NCBI RefSeq assembly: GCF_000832065.1
Contig: NZ_JXQM01000019.1
Span: 62,001 to 126,000, forward strand
Direction of reading: 5' to 3'
Origin: Nitrosospira sp. NpAV
GTDB lineage: Bacteria; Pseudomonadota; Gammaproteobacteria; Burkholderiales; Nitrosomonadaceae
Length of the DNA stretch: 64,000 nucleotides
The notes beneath the pieces were generated by a model, which was not told the DNA's origin, did not search any database, and worked only from the letters and a program-made list of their open reading frames with translations. This document shows, piece by piece, positions 1 through 9,018 of this stretch (within the stretch, counting starts at the first letter, position 1; every line of letters begins with the position of its first letter). The translations under genes and the position numbers were made by a program.

Positions 1-1
1 A

Positions 2-835
2 GACTTTGAAGGCGGCAACGTCAAGGGAGAGATTGAAACCGCCGGAACCGGTACCGGTTCTGGAGACCTGCCCAGCAAAAACATCGCGGCGTTGAAATTT
101 GAACCCATCGTCCTCCACGCCGGCATATCCATGGGAAAAAGCCTGCGTGAATGGGTGATGGGCACGCTCGACCAGATAAACCTCCGGAAAAGCGGCTACG
201 TCGTCGCTTGCAGCGTCGACTGCCAGGCTACGGCATTCCGGCACTTCGATAACGCGCTTATCACGGAAATCACAATCCCCAGGCTGGATGCAACCCGCAA
301 GGATAGCGCTTTCTTTTCCATCAAGATCAACCCCGAGGAGATTACCTTCAAAGACGGTGACAAATCCGTGCTTGCTGGCGTGATAAATACCAGAAATAAG
401 CAATGGTTATGTTCAAACTTCCGCATGCGCCTGGGCGATCTCCCCTGTGAGCGCGTGAGCAAGATCGACGCTTTCACGATAAAGCAACATGCCATGCTGG
501 AAACAAGCGGCGATTTCCGTGTCTCGGGAAAAGAAATCACCAAGCTGGAGATCCCGAATCTTAAAGTCACATTTGCGGAGGCGGATATCAAACCATGGGC
601 GGCCTGGTTCGATGAATTCATCGTCAAGGGGCGAAATGGCCAGGAGAATGAATTGACGGGGGTGATCGAATTCCTCGATCCAAGCCACTCGGAAGTTCTG
701 GGCTCGGTCGACTTGCGCCAAGTCGGCATCTTCTCGCTTTCCGTAGAAAAACCCGAGGCAGGAGTCGATAAGATCTCGCACTACGTTGCCGAACTTTATG
801 TCGAAAAGATGAGTATTAACCTCCTCAATGTGTGA
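2..835 (+). CDS. Phage tail-tube (gp19)-like protein, 5'-partial
   Basis: The reading frame is open from base 2, so the N-terminus lies outside the window; 277 residues are visible. An early block (FEGGNVKGEI, then FEPIVLHAGISMGKSLREW) resembles the T4 gp19-like tail-tube family found in phages and contractile injection systems, where a beta strand plus a W-containing helix follows the N-terminal lobe. The rest (ITEITIPRLDATRKDSAFFSIKI and beyond) is unfamiliar and makes the protein longer than the usual ~150-residue tube protein, so an extra C-terminal domain is likely. A TTG at 92 could be read as a start but would cut the family-like N-terminus. The next gene, mscS, is on the opposite strand, so no tail operon continues to the right. 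The assignment is by motif memory only. Confidence 0.45.
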   Translation, partial: DFEGGNVKGEIETAGTGTGSGDLPSKNIAALKFEPIVLHAGISMGKSLREWVMGTLDQINLRKSGYVVACSVDCQATAFRHFDNALITEITIPRLDATRKDSAFFSIKINPEEITFKDGDKSVLAGVINTRNKQWLCSNFRMRLGDLPCERVSKIDAFTIKQHAMLETSGDFRVSGKEITKLEIPNLKVTFAEADIKPWAAWFDEFIVKGRNGQENELTGVIEFLDPSHSEVLGSVDLRQVGIFSLSVEKPEAGVDKISHYVAELYVEKMSINLLNV

Positions 836-919
836 TTGCCAGACAACCGGCATCCTGCAGCGCCCACGCTCTGCAACGGCTAGATAACGGATTTCCTTAC
901 ACCACTCATCCTGCTGCTT

Positions 920-1843
920 TCACGGCTCGTCCGCTTTCATGGCGTTTCTCTGATTGATCAGCCCCGCCATCAAGACGTTGCCGCTCTCGCCAAAGTAAAT
1001 GGAATGATAAGGAAAAGGGATTTCGATATCCGCGTGCTCAAACGCAAGCTTAAGCCGGCGTCGATATTCCCGCCCCACATTCCATTGCTTGATCGGCCTG
1101 GTACGCAAACGTCCCTTGATGACCACCGCGGAATCCTGAAAGCTGTCAACACCGTATATCTCGATATCTTCCATCATTAAGGGGCCGAACGTCTCATCCT
1201 TACGTAATGCCGCGCCAACATTGCGCATGACGGTCATGACTTTATCCACATCTTCCCTGTAGGCGACGCGGATCTCAAACACATAGGCCGACCACTCCTG
1301 GGTCATATTCGCAAGTGTGGTAATGGTCCCATTGGGAAATACATGCACAGTCCCCGCTTCATCACGCAGAACGATAGTACGGAAATTAACCCGCTCCACC
1401 AGGCCACCGGTACCATTGACGATGGCCACATCACCCACCCTGATCTGGTTTTCCAGGATCATGAAAAATCCCGAAATCACATCACGCACCAGATTCTGCG
1501 CCCCAAAGCCGACGGCGAGACCGACCACACCCGCGCTCGCGAGAATGGGTGCTATCTCGACATTCAATTCCCTCAAAATCACCAGACCTACAATTACCCA
1601 GACAATAATCACCACCGCCTGGCGTAGCAGCCGGATCAGCGTTTCAATACGCTTGGCGGCTTCAGTCGCCATTTCTCCCTGCTCACTGGCCCTGCTGATG
1701 AGCGACTGTTGCAGCCGGCCCAGTAACAACTTGATGACTGCCAGCAATATCCATGCCGCCATGCTGATAAGCAGGATTCGCAGCGTTGCGAACATCAGTA
1801 TTTGCCAATTGAATTGATTGAGAAACCGGGCAATCAGATCCAT
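920..1843 (-). CDS. MscS-family mechanosensitive ion channel
   Basis: 307 residues, about the length of E. coli MscS. Three membrane helices are visible (about residues 14-40, 73-95 and 98-127); the third is the glycine/alanine-rich pore helix (ILASAGVVGLAVGFGAQNLV) followed by the conserved RDVISGFFMILENQIRVGD. The beta domain continues with VERVNFRTIVLRDEAGTVH and PNG. The C-terminal cytoplasmic vestibule domain is intact. The protein should sit in the inner membrane and release solutes on hypo-osmotic shock. The start is set by AGGAGGGA six bases upstream of the ATG. Single gene; its neighbours face away or converge on it. Confidence 0.93.
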   Translation of the reverse strand: MDLIARFLNQFNWQILMFATLRILLISMAAWILLAVIKLLLGRLQQSLISRASEQGEMATEAAKRIETLIRLLRQAVVIIVWVIVGLVILRELNVEIAPILASAGVVGLAVGFGAQNLVRDVISGFFMILENQIRVGDVAIVNGTGGLVERVNFRTIVLRDEAGTVHVFPNGTITTLANMTQEWSAYVFEIRVAYREDVDKVMTVMRNVGAALRKDETFGPLMMEDIEIYGVDSFQDSAVVIKGRLRTRPIKQWNVGREYRRRLKLAFEHADIEIPFPYHSIYFGESGNVLMAGLINQRNAMKADEP

Positions 1844-2172
1844 TTTATCCCTCCTGATTTATCAGTCCACGAAAATCCCTCTGCCCCTTACATTTTGTAT
1901 ACATTATTGAAAAAACTGAATAAATCCTTCCCGAGCATTATTGACCCAACTGGCAGGGTTCTTTGATAGCCGGCGGCTGCAAATATGCCGGAAACTTGAT
2001 GATTCTCTGGGTTAAAAACTTGCGGGCAGGTTATTCGGATCGGTGGGGGGTGAGGAAGATGTAATTGCATTATCCAGCATAAAGACTCGCATCTATGTGC
2101 GCTAGCTAACGAAGCCGCGAATGTCTCTTTGATAAACTGAGGGCTGGTAAACTTTTTTAGTGGAGTTCTCTC

Positions 2173-2439
2173 ATGGATAACGATCTTTTTCTGTTCCCTA
2201 TTACGGGATGGGAAATAAAAACAGTACCGGTTGACGGCGTTCTTTCCGTGCGCTTTCCGTTTCTTTCTCATGATCGACAGAAACTCTCCGACGCTGACCC
2301 GGGCAGACCGTATGTGATGCACGCAGATCAGGCGCGGGAACTCCGGGACGCGCTATCGCGGGCAATCACGCAGATTGAAAATCAAAAATTCGAACCTGCC
2401 GAGTCCACCGCATTGCCAACCGGCCTGCTCATCTACTAG
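2173..2439 (+). CDS. BssS-like small protein
   Basis: 88 residues. The pattern GWEIKTV, a middle LSVRFPFL strand, then ARELRDALSRAITQIENQKFE matches the layout of the enterobacterial BssS family (GWDISTV ... AR ... I..IE), whose founding member modulates biofilm formation. The ATG has GGAG eight bases upstream. No signal peptide or membrane segment, so it is likely cytosolic. The link to biofilm control is by family resemblance only. Confidence 0.65.
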   Translation: MDNDLFLFPITGWEIKTVPVDGVLSVRFPFLSHDRQKLSDADPGRPYVMHADQARELRDALSRAITQIENQKFEPAESTALPTGLLIY

Positions 2440-2642
2440 CCTTATGCGGCGACTGATGCTCGTGTATGAGTTCAATCCCCTGATTCGTAGGGACTTTCTA
2501 TTTCATGTAAAAGCCGCTAGGCAAGCCTGCCACAGATAGGTTTAATGATACAGCCACCTTGCGTGGGGTACACTATGCAGGGAGCACAGCTTAAAGTATT
2601 TAGCTGTGTTCCACACATTTGTTTACTTCTCCACAAAAGATC

Positions 2643-2957
2643 ATGGCCATTTATCAGCTTACGTTTTGCTACCCCTATCTAAAGGAATATGCGGTAACGA
2701 TACGGCATATCCGCGATGAAGTTGAAGCCCTGTCCGGCAGCGATTGGCGGATCGTGACATCAGGCGAGCATGTATGCGCCATTGTCTTTGAGACGAATGT
2801 CGGCCCCGAACAGCTGGTAAGCACCCTTGGAAATTACGGGAGCGATAGTTTTCAATTTCTTCTCACGGAAGTTGCTGTGGCAGTGGCGGGATATTTGCCC
2901 CCGGATGTCTGGGAATGGGTGGATAGCCGTTTTCCACGAACCTTGAAACTTCTCTGA
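2643..2957 (+). CDS. Hypothetical protein
   Basis: 104 residues from the ATG; a TTG at 2619 in the same frame would add eight residues with no better ribosome site. It has a mixed alpha/beta pattern (MAIYQLTFCYPYLKEYAVTIRHIRDEVE ... DWRIVTSGEHVCAIVFET) and ends in a hydrophobic stretch then WEWVDSRFP. No signal peptide, no motif I recognise. Coding-like codon use and clean stop support a real gene. Opposite-strand frame 2760-3128 is a shadow. Confidence 0.6.
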   Translation: MAIYQLTFCYPYLKEYAVTIRHIRDEVEALSGSDWRIVTSGEHVCAIVFETNVGPEQLVSTLGNYGSDSFQFLLTEVAVAVAGYLPPDVWEWVDSRFPRTLKLL

Positions 2958-3030
2958 GCCGGAAATAATACGCACTGCTTGGAACACCGCGTCGATTGTC
3001 AACGCGGAATCGAACGGGGACTGAGCGCGG

Positions 3031-3050
3031 TCAACTGCCGGATGTAGGAT
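3031..3050 (+). repeat. Copy of the start-associated repeat, upstream of nhaA
   Basis: TCAACTGCCGGATGTAGGAT, preceded by TGAGCGCGG, matches the core repeated at 6881-6900 and, inverted, at 6521-6540, 18129-18146 and 18697-18716. It ends 18 bases before the nhaA start and points toward it. Confidence 0.75.
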
Positions 3051-3068
3051 AAACGCACTATGGAATAA

Positions 3069-4913
3069 ATGACGCCCGAAACCCCCGCCAATCGGCTTGA
3101 CCGGCCTGTCGACGAGGCATATGACCATATATTGGGGCCATCCGATGCCGAGATCACACTAGTCGAATACGGCAGCTATGCGGATCCCTCCTCCCGCGCC
3201 GCCCACGAGCGTGTTGCTGAAATGCGCAATCGCTTCGGCAATCGCTTACGCTACGTCTTCCGCCATCGGCCGCTGCCCGGCAGTGATATCGCCCGCCGCG
3301 CCGCCGAACTGGTGGAATCATACAGCGACCCGGCACGCTTCTGGCACGTGCATGTCTCGCTGATGACCCACGCCGCCACGCTGACCGTGGACGACCTGCA
3401 CACTATCGCCGCCGACCAGATTCTTGAAGAGAAAAACGCGCCTCGGAACGAAGAGGGTACGCTGGGCGCAAAAGCACGTGTGGATGCGGATATGGAGAGC
3501 GCCGACGCCAGTGGCGTCATCGTCACACCTACATTTTTCATCAATGGCCGCCGCTACGACGGCCCCTGGGACGCCAACTCGCTTTCCGAGGCGATGCTTG
3601 GATCCCTGGGTCATGTCGTCCACGCGGCCGCGCTGGATTTCGCCAAATGGGCGCCGTCGACCGGTATTCTTCTGCTGCTGACGACCGCGATTGCCATTGC
3701 GCTGAGTAATTCCACCTTCGGTCCGGACTTTAATGAATTCTGGGACCAGCCCTTTGGAATCGCCTTTGGCAGCGCATCATTTGATCTCTCGCTGCGCCAT
3801 TGGATAAATGACGGACTGCTGGTCATTTTTTTTCTGGTGGTCGGCCTGGAAATCAAGCGGGAATTCACGGTAGGCCATCTCGCCAGCCGTCAATCCGCGA
3901 TGTTACCGGTCGCGGCGGCCATTGGCGGCATGGTGATGCCGGCGCTGGTATATCTGCTACTGGTGCCGGGAGGGCCAGAAGGCGCGTGGTCGCTGGGATG
4001 GGGCGTGCCGATGGCGACGGACACCGCATTCGCGGTCGCGCTGATTGCCATGATGGGCAGGCGGGTACCGGTCGAACTGCGGGTTTTTCTGACCGCGGCC
4101 GCGATTGTCGACGATATTGGTGCCATTATCGTCGTGGCGATCTTTTATACCGATGCGCTGCACGGCAATTATCTCGCCGGTGCCGCGGCTATCACGGGAT
4201 TGCTGGCGCTGATCAACCGCAGCGGCATCTATCGCGCTTCACCTTATGTATTTCTGGGAATCGGCCTCTGGGCCTGTGTACATGCCAGCGGGATCCATGC
4301 GACCCTGGCGGGCGTCATTCTCGCGCTCTTTATTCCGACTCGCCCGCCGCCCAACCTCAGGGCGCTGATGCTGCAAGCCGATGCGATTCTGACGGCGGAA
4401 ACCAAGCGGGGCCAGGAAGTCATGCGCCATGGGCCGTCCGAACCCTCGCTGGAAGCGTTGGACGCCATCCATGACCGGCTGGAATCCCCGGCTGAGCGCA
4501 TGCTGCGTCACGTTGCGCCGAGATCGAGCTACGTAGTCCTGCCCCTCTTCGCACTGGTCAATGCCGGTGTGGCGGTAGAGATCGGTGCGCTCGGCGGCCA
4601 GATGGCGCTCATGGCCGGTACCGCGGTCGCGCTGGTGGTCGGCAAACCGCTTGGGTTCGTCGCCGCGGCGGCGCTGGCCGTCCGGCTGGGCATCGCCACC
4701 AAACCTTTGGCATACTCCTGGCGTCAACTGGGCGGTGCGGGAGCCCTGGCGGGTATCGGCTTCACCATGTCGCTTTTCATAGCGAGCCAGGCCTTTGAGG
4801 CGGAAGCCGATTTCGCCGCCGTCAAAATTGCGATCTTCGCGGGCTCCATGGTATCGGCGATCATTGGGACCGCAGTATTGTGGAATGCCAGGTCCGGTTC
4901 CAATTCAACCTAA
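3069..4913 (+). CDS. nhaA: Na+/H+ antiporter NhaA with N-terminal thioredoxin-like domain
   Basis: 614 residues; ordinary NhaA is about 390. Residues ~25-185 form a DsbA/FrnE-type thioredoxin fold ([18 protein letters not shown] ... YVFRHRPLP ... FWHVHVSLM ... [17 protein letters not shown]). The usual CxxC is replaced by ADPS, so disulfide chemistry is not expected from it. From ~195 the NhaA membrane domain follows with the ion-site motifs ATDTAFA and VDDIGAI, and a late [11 protein letters not shown] helix. The antiporter part looks functional and would expel Na+ in exchange for H+ across the inner membrane, which fits a genome with an N-ATPase. The ribosome site is weak (GGA only). Confidence 0.93.
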   Translation: MTPETPANRLDRPVDEAYDHILGPSDAEITLVEYGSYADPSSRAAHERVAEMRNRFGNRLRYVFRHRPLPGSDIARRAAELVESYSDPARFWHVHVSLMTHAATLTVDDLHTIAADQILEEKNAPRNEEGTLGAKARVDADMESADASGVIVTPTFFINGRRYDGPWDANSLSEAMLGSLGHVVHAAALDFAKWAPSTGILLLLTTAIAIALSNSTFGPDFNEFWDQPFGIAFGSASFDLSLRHWINDGLLVIFFLVVGLEIKREFTVGHLASRQSAMLPVAAAIGGMVMPALVYLLLVPGGPEGAWSLGWGVPMATDTAFAVALIAMMGRRVPVELRVFLTAAAIVDDIGAIIVVAIFYTDALHGNYLAGAAAITGLLALINRSGIYRASPYVFLGIGLWACVHASGIHATLAGVILALFIPTRPPPNLRALMLQADAILTAETKRGQEVMRHGPSEPSLEALDAIHDRLESPAERMLRHVAPRSSYVVLPLFALVNAGVAVEIGALGGQMALMAGTAVALVVGKPLGFVAAAALAVRLGIATKPLAYSWRQLGGAGALAGIGFTMSLFIASQAFEAEADFAAVKIAIFAGSMVSAIIGTAVLWNARSGSNST

Positions 4914-4940
4914 ATCCTGATGCGACCACGCGGGATGTAG

Positions 4941-4966
4941 GTCGGGTTAGCGCAGCGTAACCCGAC
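4941..4966. repeat. Palindromic repeat GTCGGGTTA/TAACCCGAC
   Basis: Arms GTCGGGTTA and TAACCCGAC around GCGCAGCG form a 9-bp stem. It lies between the convergent ends of nhaA and the 106-aa gene. An inverted variant lies at 15237-15262. Sequences of this type recur in many proteobacterial spacers. Confidence 0.8.
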
Positions 4967-4975
4967 AATCCAGCA

Positions 4976-5296
4976 TCACTGACGCAGCCAGTAAATCACG
5001 CCATTGAAATCGACGGGGTTGAATGCCGCCCTGGACATATCTGTTGTATCCTGCCCTCCCGTCGATTTTATGTAGTCTTCGAAGTAGCTGTCGCGAATCA
5101 AATCCGTGCCGGGCGCGTATGTCGAGAATGAGGCAACGGGATCGATATTTCTCTCAAATGCATTCAGCGCTTTCAATTCCTCCGAATATTCTTCGGAAAA
5201 CCGGTAGTTCAATTCCTGCTTGAGCCAATTGATACGCGTTAATAGATCCCTGGAATTTATTATATTGTCTGTATTGGTGATGGGTTTTGACTCCAT
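4976..5296 (-). CDS. Hypothetical protein
   Basis: 106 residues, polar and helical, without signal peptide or membrane segment. It contains ELNYRFSEEYSEELKALNAFERN and ends NGVIYWLRQ. GAGGAA ten bases before the ATG supports the start. I recognise no family. Its upstream region carries a degenerate copy of the start-associated repeat (5335-5350 on this strand). Confidence 0.65.
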   Translation of the reverse strand: MESKPITNTDNIINSRDLLTRINWLKQELNYRFSEEYSEELKALNAFERNIDPVASFSTYAPGTDLIRDSYFEDYIKSTGGQDTTDMSRAAFNPVDFNGVIYWLRQ

Positions 5297-5334
5297 GAAT
5301 TTGTTTCCTCGTTCCTCAAAAAAGATGATTTAAC

Positions 5335-5350
5335 CCTGAATCCGGTAGCG
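5335..5350 (-). repeat. Degenerate copy of the start-associated repeat
   Basis: On the minus strand this reads CTACCGGATTCAGG, preceded by GGGTGAGACCG, which also occurs at the hairpin arm of the longer copy near 18.2 kb. It lies about 40 bases upstream of the minus-strand gene starting at 5296 and points toward it. Confidence 0.5.
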
Positions 5351-5494
5351 GTCTCACCCAAAAGCTAAGCCTCGCAAGGACCTCGCACCTCTCCAATGGA
5401 GTGGTAATATTTATACAGGCGGAGTATATACACTAAACAGCCATCCCGGTTCAACCCGGATCATCCCTTTCACATTTCCGCAAAGAGGAAAATC

Positions 5495-6505
5495 ATGACT
5501 ATCAAGGCAATGTACGTGCAGCCGGGCGGCGGATTGGATCGTGTGACGCTGGGCACGTGCGATTCATCAACGCCACAAGCCGGTGAGATTACGGTCCGGA
5601 TCCGGGCGAGTTCGCTCAACTATCACGATTACGCGGTGGTCAGCGGCATGTGGGCGCCGCCGGTCCCTCGCATTCCCATGTCGGATGGCGCTGGAGAAGT
5701 CATCGCGGTGGGTGGCGGCGTGACCGGCTTTGCGATAGGCGATCATGTCGTCAGCACTTTTTTTCCCACCTGGCTGGACGGCGAACCTGAGATTGAGAGT
5801 ATGGAGACCGTTCCGGGCGATGGCATCGATGGCTTCGCGCGCCAGCAGGTAACCATGCCGGCAACTGCATTCACTCGGGCACCGAAGGGTTATAGCCACG
5901 CAGAGGCGGCGACACTTACCTGCGCGGGATTGACGGCCTGGCGGGCGCTGATGGTGGACGGCCCATTGAAACCTGGCGAAACCGTGCTGGTTCAGGGAAC
6001 CGGCGGCGTTTCGATATTCGCGTTGCAATTCGCCAGAATGGCGGGCGCGACAGTAATCGCCACATCGTCGAGCGACGAGAAGCTCGCCCGGCTTGAGGCG
6101 CTGGGTGCGGATCATCTTATCAACTACCGTAAAGATGAAAACTGGGGCGATTCGGTACGCCGATTGACTGGAGGACGCGGTGTCGATCATGTCATTGAAG
6201 TAGGCGGACCGTCTACGCTGGCACAATCCCTGGTGGCGGCACGTATCGGCGGACACGTCGCGGTGATCGGCATTCTCTCCGGTGTGACCGCAACACTGCC
6301 GTTGCTTTCGGCCCTGACACGGCAATTGCGCCTCCAGGGGTTGGTCGTTGGCAGCCGGCACCATCAGATGGATATGATTCGTGCAATCGACGCCACCGGG
6401 CTGCGGCCGATAATTGATCGTCACTTCATGCTGGAGGAAATCGTCCAGGCATTCCGCTATCAGGAAACCAACCGGCATTTCGGCAAGATATGCCTCGATA
6501 TTTGA
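5495..6505 (+). CDS. Zinc-independent MDR alcohol dehydrogenase/quinone reductase-like oxidoreductase
   Basis: 336 residues, typical of medium-chain dehydrogenases/reductases. The N-terminal GroES-like half has SLNYHDYAVVSG instead of the catalytic-zinc cysteine motif, and no structural-zinc cysteine cluster is present. The Rossmann half shows VLVQGTGGVSIFALQFA and ATSSSDEKLARLEALGADHLINY, an NADP(H)-type pattern. The C-terminal GKICLDI is typical of the family. It should reduce or oxidise small carbonyl, enone or quinone substrates in the cytosol; the substrate cannot be read from sequence. The ribosome site AGAGGAAAATC precedes the ATG. No partner gene is adjacent. Confidence 0.88.
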   Translation: MTIKAMYVQPGGGLDRVTLGTCDSSTPQAGEITVRIRASSLNYHDYAVVSGMWAPPVPRIPMSDGAGEVIAVGGGVTGFAIGDHVVSTFFPTWLDGEPEIESMETVPGDGIDGFARQQVTMPATAFTRAPKGYSHAEAATLTCAGLTAWRALMVDGPLKPGETVLVQGTGGVSIFALQFARMAGATVIATSSSDEKLARLEALGADHLINYRKDENWGDSVRRLTGGRGVDHVIEVGGPSTLAQSLVAARIGGHVAVIGILSGVTATLPLLSALTRQLRLQGLVVGSRHHQMDMIRAIDATGLRPIIDRHFMLEEIVQAFRYQETNRHFGKICLDI

Positions 6506-6520
6506 ACCTGAACGTCCATA

Positions 6521-6900
6521 ATCCTAAATCCGGCAGTTGACCGCTCATTTAATAGATCAGTGTTATGCGTAATATCAATATTTCGTATTACTTGACTCTC
6601 ACCTTCCGGGTGAGGCTGCTACGGGGTGAATTGCAAAGTTTTTGCGGCACATGGCTGCGTTGCAACTTCTTGGAATGGCGCGCCCCGGAGCGTGGCGCGA
6701 GGGGCCCCGCGAAGTGGGGATCGGGCAGCGCAGGGGATGCCGCGACCGCGTTCCGAGGCACCCGCATCCCGCTGCGGGGTCACACCTTCCTGCGGAAAGC
6801 ACTGCTCCGCCCTGCGCGGTCGCACCATTCCGCGTCGTTGCGCCTTGCCCCGCACCCCAAAAACCGCGTACCTCACCCGTTCAACTACCGGATTTAGGAT
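6521..6900. mobile_element. 380-bp element bounded by inverted copies of the start-associated repeat
   Basis: The left end is ATCCTAAATCCGGCAGTTGA (6521-6540). The right end (6881-6900) is its reverse complement with one mismatch, TCAACTACCGGATTTAGGAT. The left ~110 bp recur at 18129-18236 and include the hairpin CTCACC-TTCCGG-GTGAG around 6598-6614. The interior 6640-6870 is strongly GC-rich and contains no convincing gene; overlapping frames there on both strands are shadows. It has the layout of a miniature inverted-repeat element, but no target-site duplication is evident, so the mobile nature is inferred. Its right end lies 26 bp from the start of the next gene. Confidence 0.55.
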
Positions 6901-6926
6901 AATCATTTTTCTCCATAAAGAAGAAA

Positions 6927-8198
6927 ATGAGAAAAGAAATAGTCGTCATCGGAGGTGGTTTTGCCGGAATAAACTTGGTAAAGCATCTGGCCAATGAGGC
7001 TGGTTTTCATGTCACGCTCGTCGATATGAATAATTACAATTTCTTTCCTCCGCTTCTGTATCAAGTATCCACGGGTTTTCTGGATGTATCCAATATCTGC
7101 TACCCTTTTCGTAAGCTGTTTCATGACAAGAAGAACATAAGCTTCCGTTTGGGCAGCCTGCAAAAGGTTATTCCCGAAAAAAACAAAGTACTCCTGTCCA
7201 CCGGGGAATTGGCTTACGATTACCTCGTTCTTGCCACCGGCACCGAAATCAATTACTTCGGCATGGAAAATATTCGCAAGGCCGCACTTCCCATGAAAAC
7301 GGTGGATGACGCCATAGAAATACGAAATTACGTTCTGCAAAAAATGGAAGAGGCCACCCTTACGACGGATGAAGTCGAAAAGAGGATACTCACTACTGTC
7401 GTAATCGCCGGCGGCGGGCCCACCGGTGTCGAGATCGCGGGCATGCTGGCGGAGATGCGCAAAAGTATCCTGCGGAAGGATTACCCAGAATTGGCAGGCC
7501 ATAAAGCACATATCTACCTGGTGGATGGCGCATCCGCGTTATTGACGTCAATGAGCGGGCGATCACAAAAATATACTTATGACACATTAATGAAAATGGG
7601 CGTAAAAGTGCGCTTGAACGCGCAGGTAAAGGATTATATAAACGATACGGTGATCTTTGCGGATGGGGAAACCATTCAAACTAAAATCCTGTTCTGGACC
7701 GCGGGCGTTACCGCAAGGGTATTCGAGGGCATGCCGCCGGAAAGCTATGGACGGGGCAACCGCTTATCTGCGGATGAATATAATAAAGTGGCTGGAACGC
7801 GGAATATCTATGCTATCGGCGATACCTGCTTACTGACTTCCGATAAGGACTTTCCCCAGGGACACCCCCAGCTGGCGCAAGTGGCGCTTCAGCAGGGTAA
7901 AAACCTGGCTGACAATTTTATCGCCTCACTGCATGACAAGCCATTAAAACCGTTTATCTATCATGACAAAGGGTCGCTTGCGATTATCGGAAGAAGCAAA
8001 GCAGTGGCGGATCTCCCTGATCCGGGAATCCACTTCAATGGATTCGTGGCGTGGGTAACGTGGCTCTTTGTCCATCTTTTTTCCTTGATTACTTACCGCA
8101 ATAGACTCATGACGATGGCTAATTGGGCAGTGGCTTTTTTTACAAGAGATCAGTCCTTGAGAATGATTATCAGAGCAAACCGGGTGCGAAAAGAGTAG
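6927..8198 (+). CDS. ndh: Type II NADH dehydrogenase (NDH-2)
   Basis: 423 residues. FAD site VVIGGGFAGINL at residues 6-17; second Rossmann NAD(H) site VVIAGGGPTGVEIAG near 156-170; the FAD-ribityl/quinone region NIYAIGDTC and HPQLAQVALQQGK; and an amphipathic C-terminal tail (FNGFVAWVTWLFVHLFSLITYRNRL) for peripheral membrane binding. It would oxidise NADH and reduce quinone without proton pumping. Composition is visibly A+T-richer than the flanking genes and the wording (VDMNNYNFFPPLLYQVSTGFLD) recalls Bacteroidetes NDH-2, which hints at transfer; this is not proven here. It begins 26 bp after the end of the inverted-repeat element. Confidence 0.92.
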   Translation: MRKEIVVIGGGFAGINLVKHLANEAGFHVTLVDMNNYNFFPPLLYQVSTGFLDVSNICYPFRKLFHDKKNISFRLGSLQKVIPEKNKVLLSTGELAYDYLVLATGTEINYFGMENIRKAALPMKTVDDAIEIRNYVLQKMEEATLTTDEVEKRILTTVVIAGGGPTGVEIAGMLAEMRKSILRKDYPELAGHKAHIYLVDGASALLTSMSGRSQKYTYDTLMKMGVKVRLNAQVKDYINDTVIFADGETIQTKILFWTAGVTARVFEGMPPESYGRGNRLSADEYNKVAGTRNIYAIGDTCLLTSDKDFPQGHPQLAQVALQQGKNLADNFIASLHDKPLKPFIYHDKGSLAIIGRSKAVADLPDPGIHFNGFVAWVTWLFVHLFSLITYRNRLMTMANWAVAFFTRDQSLRMIIRANRVRKE

Positions 8199-8418
8199 TC
8201 GTGGGCATGCCTTTTTTTGGCAATTCGGATGATGCAGCATGATTTCGTGCAATATTTCCCGTTGTATTATGGCGCAATTCGGACTCGTCGACGCTTTCTG
8301 CATCTTTCCAAAAAATGTTCTATATTGAAAGTAGCAAAAGGAATCAGGTTTGGAAGATGGCAATGGCGGATACGGGTGCGCGAGTCGAGGTTCGATCGTC
8401 ATTTTATCCGGGGGAAAA

Positions 8419-9015
8419 ATGGTTGGTGATGGGAAATCGGTAGTTCTATCGTTTGATGACGGCCCGGCGCCGGTGAGCGCACTGGAGAGCATCCTGCAAA
8501 CGTTGAAGACGAATGAAATCAGGGCGGAGTTTTATGTTCTCGGCAGCGAGGTGAAACAGTATCCCGATGCGGCGAGGATGATTGTCCGCGAGGGACATGA
8601 TATCCAGAATCATTCTTGGAGCCATCCGGATCTCGCGAGGGCGACCGAGCAGAACGTGCGATTGGAGCTGGAAGATACCCAGAATATCATCGCCAATGTC
8701 ACGGGAGTGACGCCCACGAAAATCCGGCCGCCATACGGGGCGGGAGGCTTTCGTGGGAATCTCGACCCGGAACTGGTTGAAGTTGCCGATGACCTGTCAC
8801 TCGCCATTGTGACCTGGGATATCGATACCGAGGACTGGAAAGCACCAAAAGGACTGGGACCCGAAAAGATAAGAAATATCGATGCGCAGTTCACGCAGCA
8901 GTGGCGCAAGGTTTCCTTCAATATACTCATGCATGTGCAGCCGGCGACGGCCAGGGATCTGCCCTCCTTTATCTCTCAGCTGGAGGAATGGGGCTTCACC
9001 ATCGCGGAACCATGA
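8419..9015 (+). CDS. Polysaccharide deacetylase (NodB domain)
   Basis: 198 residues from the ATG at 8419, which follows GGGGG at a short distance; an in-frame ATG at 8350 would add 23 residues of no family character. The NodB motifs are present: SFDDGPAP (catalytic Asp and metal Asp), HDIQNHSWSHPDL (metal-binding H-x3-H), RPPYGAGG and WDIDTEDW, with a late ILMH motif. Such enzymes remove N- or O-acetyl groups from chitooligosaccharides, peptidoglycan or exopolysaccharide. No signal peptide is seen, unusual for a secreted deacetylase. The following small exported protein begins immediately after the stop, suggesting a two-gene operon. Confidence 0.9.
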   Translation: MVGDGKSVVLSFDDGPAPVSALESILQTLKTNEIRAEFYVLGSEVKQYPDAARMIVREGHDIQNHSWSHPDLARATEQNVRLELEDTQNIIANVTGVTPTKIRPPYGAGGFRGNLDPELVEVADDLSLAIVTWDIDTEDWKAPKGLGPEKIRNIDAQFTQQWRKVSFNILMHVQPATARDLPSFISQLEEWGFTIAEP

Positions 9016-9018
9016 TTG

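Noticed and set aside
1888-2322. 144-codon minus-strand frame opposite the BssS-like gene
   Set aside because: The plus-strand gene has a ribosome site and family pattern; this frame does not.
5567-6478. 303-codon minus-strand frame opposite the MDR oxidoreductase
   Set aside because: The MDR motifs are clear on the plus strand; this is a shadow.
6565-6906. Several overlapping frames in the GC-rich interior of the inverted-repeat element
   Set aside because: Frames are open on both strands only because of high GC; none has a ribosome site or protein-like composition.
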